A DNA stretch of 64,000 nucleotides from Pseudomonadota bacterium (GTDB taxonomy: Bacteria > Pseudomonadota > Alphaproteobacteria > Rhizobiales > Hyphomicrobiaceae): assembly GCA_023405815.1 (NCBI GenBank), contig JAEXXM010000072.1:90991-154990 (forward strand). The letters are read 5' to 3'. Made by a program: the position numbers and the translations under genes. How positions within the stretch are numbered: position 1 is the first letter of the stretch; each line of letters opens with the position of its first letter. Shown one piece after another: positions 61,897 through 64,000 of the stretch. The notes below the pieces were generated by a model, which was not told the origin of the DNA, ran no database searches, and saw nothing but the letters and a program-made list of their open reading frames with translations.

Positions 61897-63690
61897 TTAG
61901 AAACCGCCCAGCGCCTGGTTGATGAAGTCGCCGACGCTCTTGAACGGATTTCCGCCCGCATACGAGACACCTTCCGGTGCCTTCACCGGAGCAAGGTGGT
62001 TCGGCCCCTTGGCGATCTGCGACCAGCGTCCTTCCAGCGCCAGTGCGATGCGCTTCTCATGGCCGTACACGTCGCGCGCCGTCTGCAGCTCGCCCTTGTC
62101 GTCGACCCACGCGGTGAAATACGTGATGTGCACCCCGACCTTGCGGTCGATCGGCACCTCGTTGTTCGGCGGCCCGTTGGCGATCAGGTCAGCGATCTTG
62201 GCCGCGTCCCAACCCTTGTCCTCGCCGAGCACGATCTCCGCCATGCGGCGAGGGTTGCGCACGCGCATGCAGCCGTGGCTGAACGGACGGCTCGCCTCCT
62301 CGAACAGGCCGCGGGCGTTTGTGTCGTGCATGTAGACGGTGTGCTTGTTGGGGAAGTTGAACTTCAGTTCGCCCAGCACGTTGCTGGCGCCCGGCGGCTG
62401 GTAGACGTCGTAGTTGCGGATGTCGGTGTAGGCCCAGTCGACGCTGTCGGGGTCGATCTCGCGCCCGTTCTGCGACACGCGCAGGCCCTGGCGGCGGAAA
62501 TAGGTGCCGCCGCGCGCAAGGCTCGGCCACAGCTCGTTGACCTTGATCGAGTTCGGCACGTTCCAGCGCGGCTGGAACGCGATCGACTTCATCGTCTCGG
62601 AGAACACTGGCGTCTGCTTGTCGACGAGCCCGGTGATCACGCGCTCGGTGTGGATCACCTCTCCGCCCTTGACGATGCGCAGCGTGAACTCGGGAATGTT
62701 GACGGTGACGTAGAGGTCGCCGAGATCGTCCGGCATCCACCGCCACTCTTCCATGTTGGCGATGAGCTTCTGCGGGCTCAGCGTCTCGACATCGTTGAGC
62801 AGGGCGCGCGTCGCATTGCCGACGTATCCGTCGGGCCGCGTGCCGGCCTCGGTCTGGTAAGCGACGACGGCAGCCTTCAGTGCGTCGTCGTAGAGGTTGG
62901 GATCAGCCCCTTCCGGGAGCGCCACCTTGAGGCGCTGACGCAGCAGCGCCACCTGCGGGTCGCTCTTGCCCGGCGCCAGCACCTTTCCCGGCGGGAGCTG
63001 CACGACTTCCTCTTGCGCCTTGGCCTGGCGCATCTCGAGCATCTTCTGCCGCAGCTTCTCGAAACTCGGATGCTGCGGATGCAGGGAGCGCAGATAGGCG
63101 TCGGGCGCATCGGCGCCGGCGAGCTTCTCGATGATGATCTTCGGCTCGATGAGCTGCGGCTTGCGGTCGAGGTACGAGGAGAGCTGCGTTGCCGGATCGT
63201 TGATGCGGCCACCGCGGGCATAGCGCGCGTACTTGAGCGCGGTCAGCGACATGGCGAGCTCGGCATTGGCCAGCGTGTCGGGCGAGGGCGCGTCGCCAGC
63301 CGCTGCGGTGACGACCGGCGGCGCGAAGTCGGCGGCCGCAAGGCCCCAGTCGTCGGCCTTGCCCCATTCGGCGATCACAGCCGCGGCTTTGGGATTGAGA
63401 CCCGTGCTCGTCACCCAGATCGGCGCATAGATTCGCGAGGCGTAGAATCCGACGAGCGCCGCGCGGTCCTGGGCCTCGGCATCGTCGGCGCGCGCCTTCA
63501 CCGGCGTGAGTTTCTGCTGCAGGGCGATGCCGATCGGATCTTGCGGTGCGGGGGCTGGCGTCACCGGAGGCGCCACCGCCGGCAGCGGCTCGGCAGCGGC
63601 GACGCGCTTTGCACCCGCCTGCTGCGCCTCGGCCGCAACGACAAAAGAAAGGCTCGCGGCCATGCCCAGAGCCAAAGGACGCCAACGCAT
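61897..63690 (-). CDS. L,D-transpeptidase (YcbB/LdtD type) with YkuD domain
   Basis: This 597-residue protein is counted from the ATG at 63690, with GGGAG 8 bp upstream. It has a signal peptide (RPLALGMAASLSFVVAAEA), a long N-terminal domain, a peptidoglycan-binding-like region (KAAVVAYQTEAGTRPDGYVG) and the YkuD domain. The catalytic Cys lies in SHGCMRVRNP, and the YMHDTN His is in place. It forms 3-3 cross-links in peptidoglycan, the usual mode in Rhizobiales. A longer frame to 63969 is not signal-like. Confidence 0.9.
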   Translation of the reverse strand: MRWRPLALGMAASLSFVVAAEAQQAGAKRVAAAEPLPAVAPPVTPAPAPQDPIGIALQQKLTPVKARADDAEAQDRAALVGFYASRIYAPIWVTSTGLNPKAAAVIAEWGKADDWGLAAADFAPPVVTAAAGDAPSPDTLANAELAMSLTALKYARYARGGRINDPATQLSSYLDRKPQLIEPKIIIEKLAGADAPDAYLRSLHPQHPSFEKLRQKMLEMRQAKAQEEVVQLPPGKVLAPGKSDPQVALLRQRLKVALPEGADPNLYDDALKAAVVAYQTEAGTRPDGYVGNATRALLNDVETLSPQKLIANMEEWRWMPDDLGDLYVTVNIPEFTLRIVKGGEVIHTERVITGLVDKQTPVFSETMKSIAFQPRWNVPNSIKVNELWPSLARGGTYFRRQGLRVSQNGREIDPDSVDWAYTDIRNYDVYQPPGASNVLGELKFNFPNKHTVYMHDTNARGLFEEASRPFSHGCMRVRNPRRMAEIVLGEDKGWDAAKIADLIANGPPNNEVPIDRKVGVHITYFTAWVDDKGELQTARDVYGHEKRIALALEGRWSQIAKGPNHLAPVKAPEGVSYAGGNPFKSVGDFINQALGGF

Positions 63691-64000
63691 ACTCATTACT
63701 CCCACCGGTCCCGTGAGGCGCACGCTAGCCGAGCGGGCCCCCGCTTGCCACCGGCGAAGGCCGCCCGTGGCGTTGGGGCGCGAAGCTGCTCGCCAACTGT
63801 TGCGCAATTGCGACGTCATTTGATCGTCATCTTGGCGCCACGTTCGCTGCAGCGCCGAACGGGCGTGCGACATCCGCCCGCGGCCGTCGGCCCGGGAGGT
63901 TGAAAACGGGAGCGGGGCGGTCCTGGCCCTCATGCTTGTTTGGTTTGGAAGCAGCCATCGCCGCCCCACCCGGCACGCTTGCTGACCGACCGTCTTCCCC
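63691..64000. other. Window end, upstream of L,D-transpeptidase
   Basis: These 310 bases hold the presumed promoter of the transpeptidase gene. I see no gene, RNA or repeat that I can support. Confidence 0.5.

Overview
The window is GC-rich chromosomal DNA from an alphaproteobacterium, almost certainly of the order Hyphomicrobiales (Rhizobiales) and probably a methylotroph. The evidence is a two-piece permuted tmRNA next to an alpha-type sspB, the trpF-trpB-trpA-accD-folC and aroA-cmk-rpsA gene orders, an AccD that lacks the usual zinc cysteines, a FYDLN-type protein, and a lanthanide-dependent methanol dehydrogenase with lanmodulin. Genus cannot be fixed from sequence alone; a Hyphomicrobium-like or Methyloceanibacter-like organism is a guess.

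Layout. 1-5.4 kb: a TonB-dependent receptor, cut by the window start, diverges from a small secreted protein plus exbB-exbD-tonB. 5.6-8.5 kb: a soluble histidine kinase overlaps a HerA-type ATPase. 8.5-16.3 kb, minus strand: phospholipid synthesis (pssA, psd), envelope proteolysis (Do-type protease, hflKC), folA-thyA and a CPBP protease. 16.6-17.8 kb: ssrA and sspB. 17.8-33.7 kb: a mixed accessory stretch with small secreted proteins, a molybdenum oxidoreductase pair, GST, an HxlR regulator, a fluoroacetate-dehalogenase-like hydrolase, a diguanylate cyclase, a carbamoyltransferase, fumC, a ccdAB toxin-antitoxin pair and RHH/DUF4169 genes. 33.7-52.6 kb: housekeeping genes (AsmA, UvrD/PcrA, folC, accD, trpA, trpB, trpF, lapA, ihfB, sppA, rpsA, cmk, aroA, FYDLN). 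52.7-60.2 kb: tRNA-Ala, then the lanthanide/methanol region. 60.2-63.7 kb: two cell-wall enzymes (DUF882/M15 and a YkuD L,D-transpeptidase).

The most interesting region is 53.3-60.2 kb. A 130-residue secreted protein with four EF-hand loops, each with Pro at loop position 2 and only 12-13 residues between loops, is a lanmodulin. Next to it lie xoxF (with the extra Asp that marks lanthanide use), xoxJ, xoxG and a PQQ-associated beta-propeller. The xox block is bracketed by two 297-bp direct repeats exactly 5100 bp apart. Each repeat carries the promoter and first 45 codons of an oxyR-like gene; the right copy continues into an intact gene and the left copy is truncated. The repeats differ at 8 positions, and all four coding differences are synonymous. 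This suggests the xox block was inserted at oxyR from a relative, or arose by a comparable recombination.

A GGGAWTTWTTCCC-like palindrome occurs as a pair about 22-23 bp apart upstream of both lanM and the TonB receptor, and its half AATATTCCCGA occurs upstream of both lanM and xoxF. This links the receptor/ExbBD-TonB system at the left end to the methanol region at the right end as a possible lanthanide uptake and use regulon. That link is inference from motifs read by eye.
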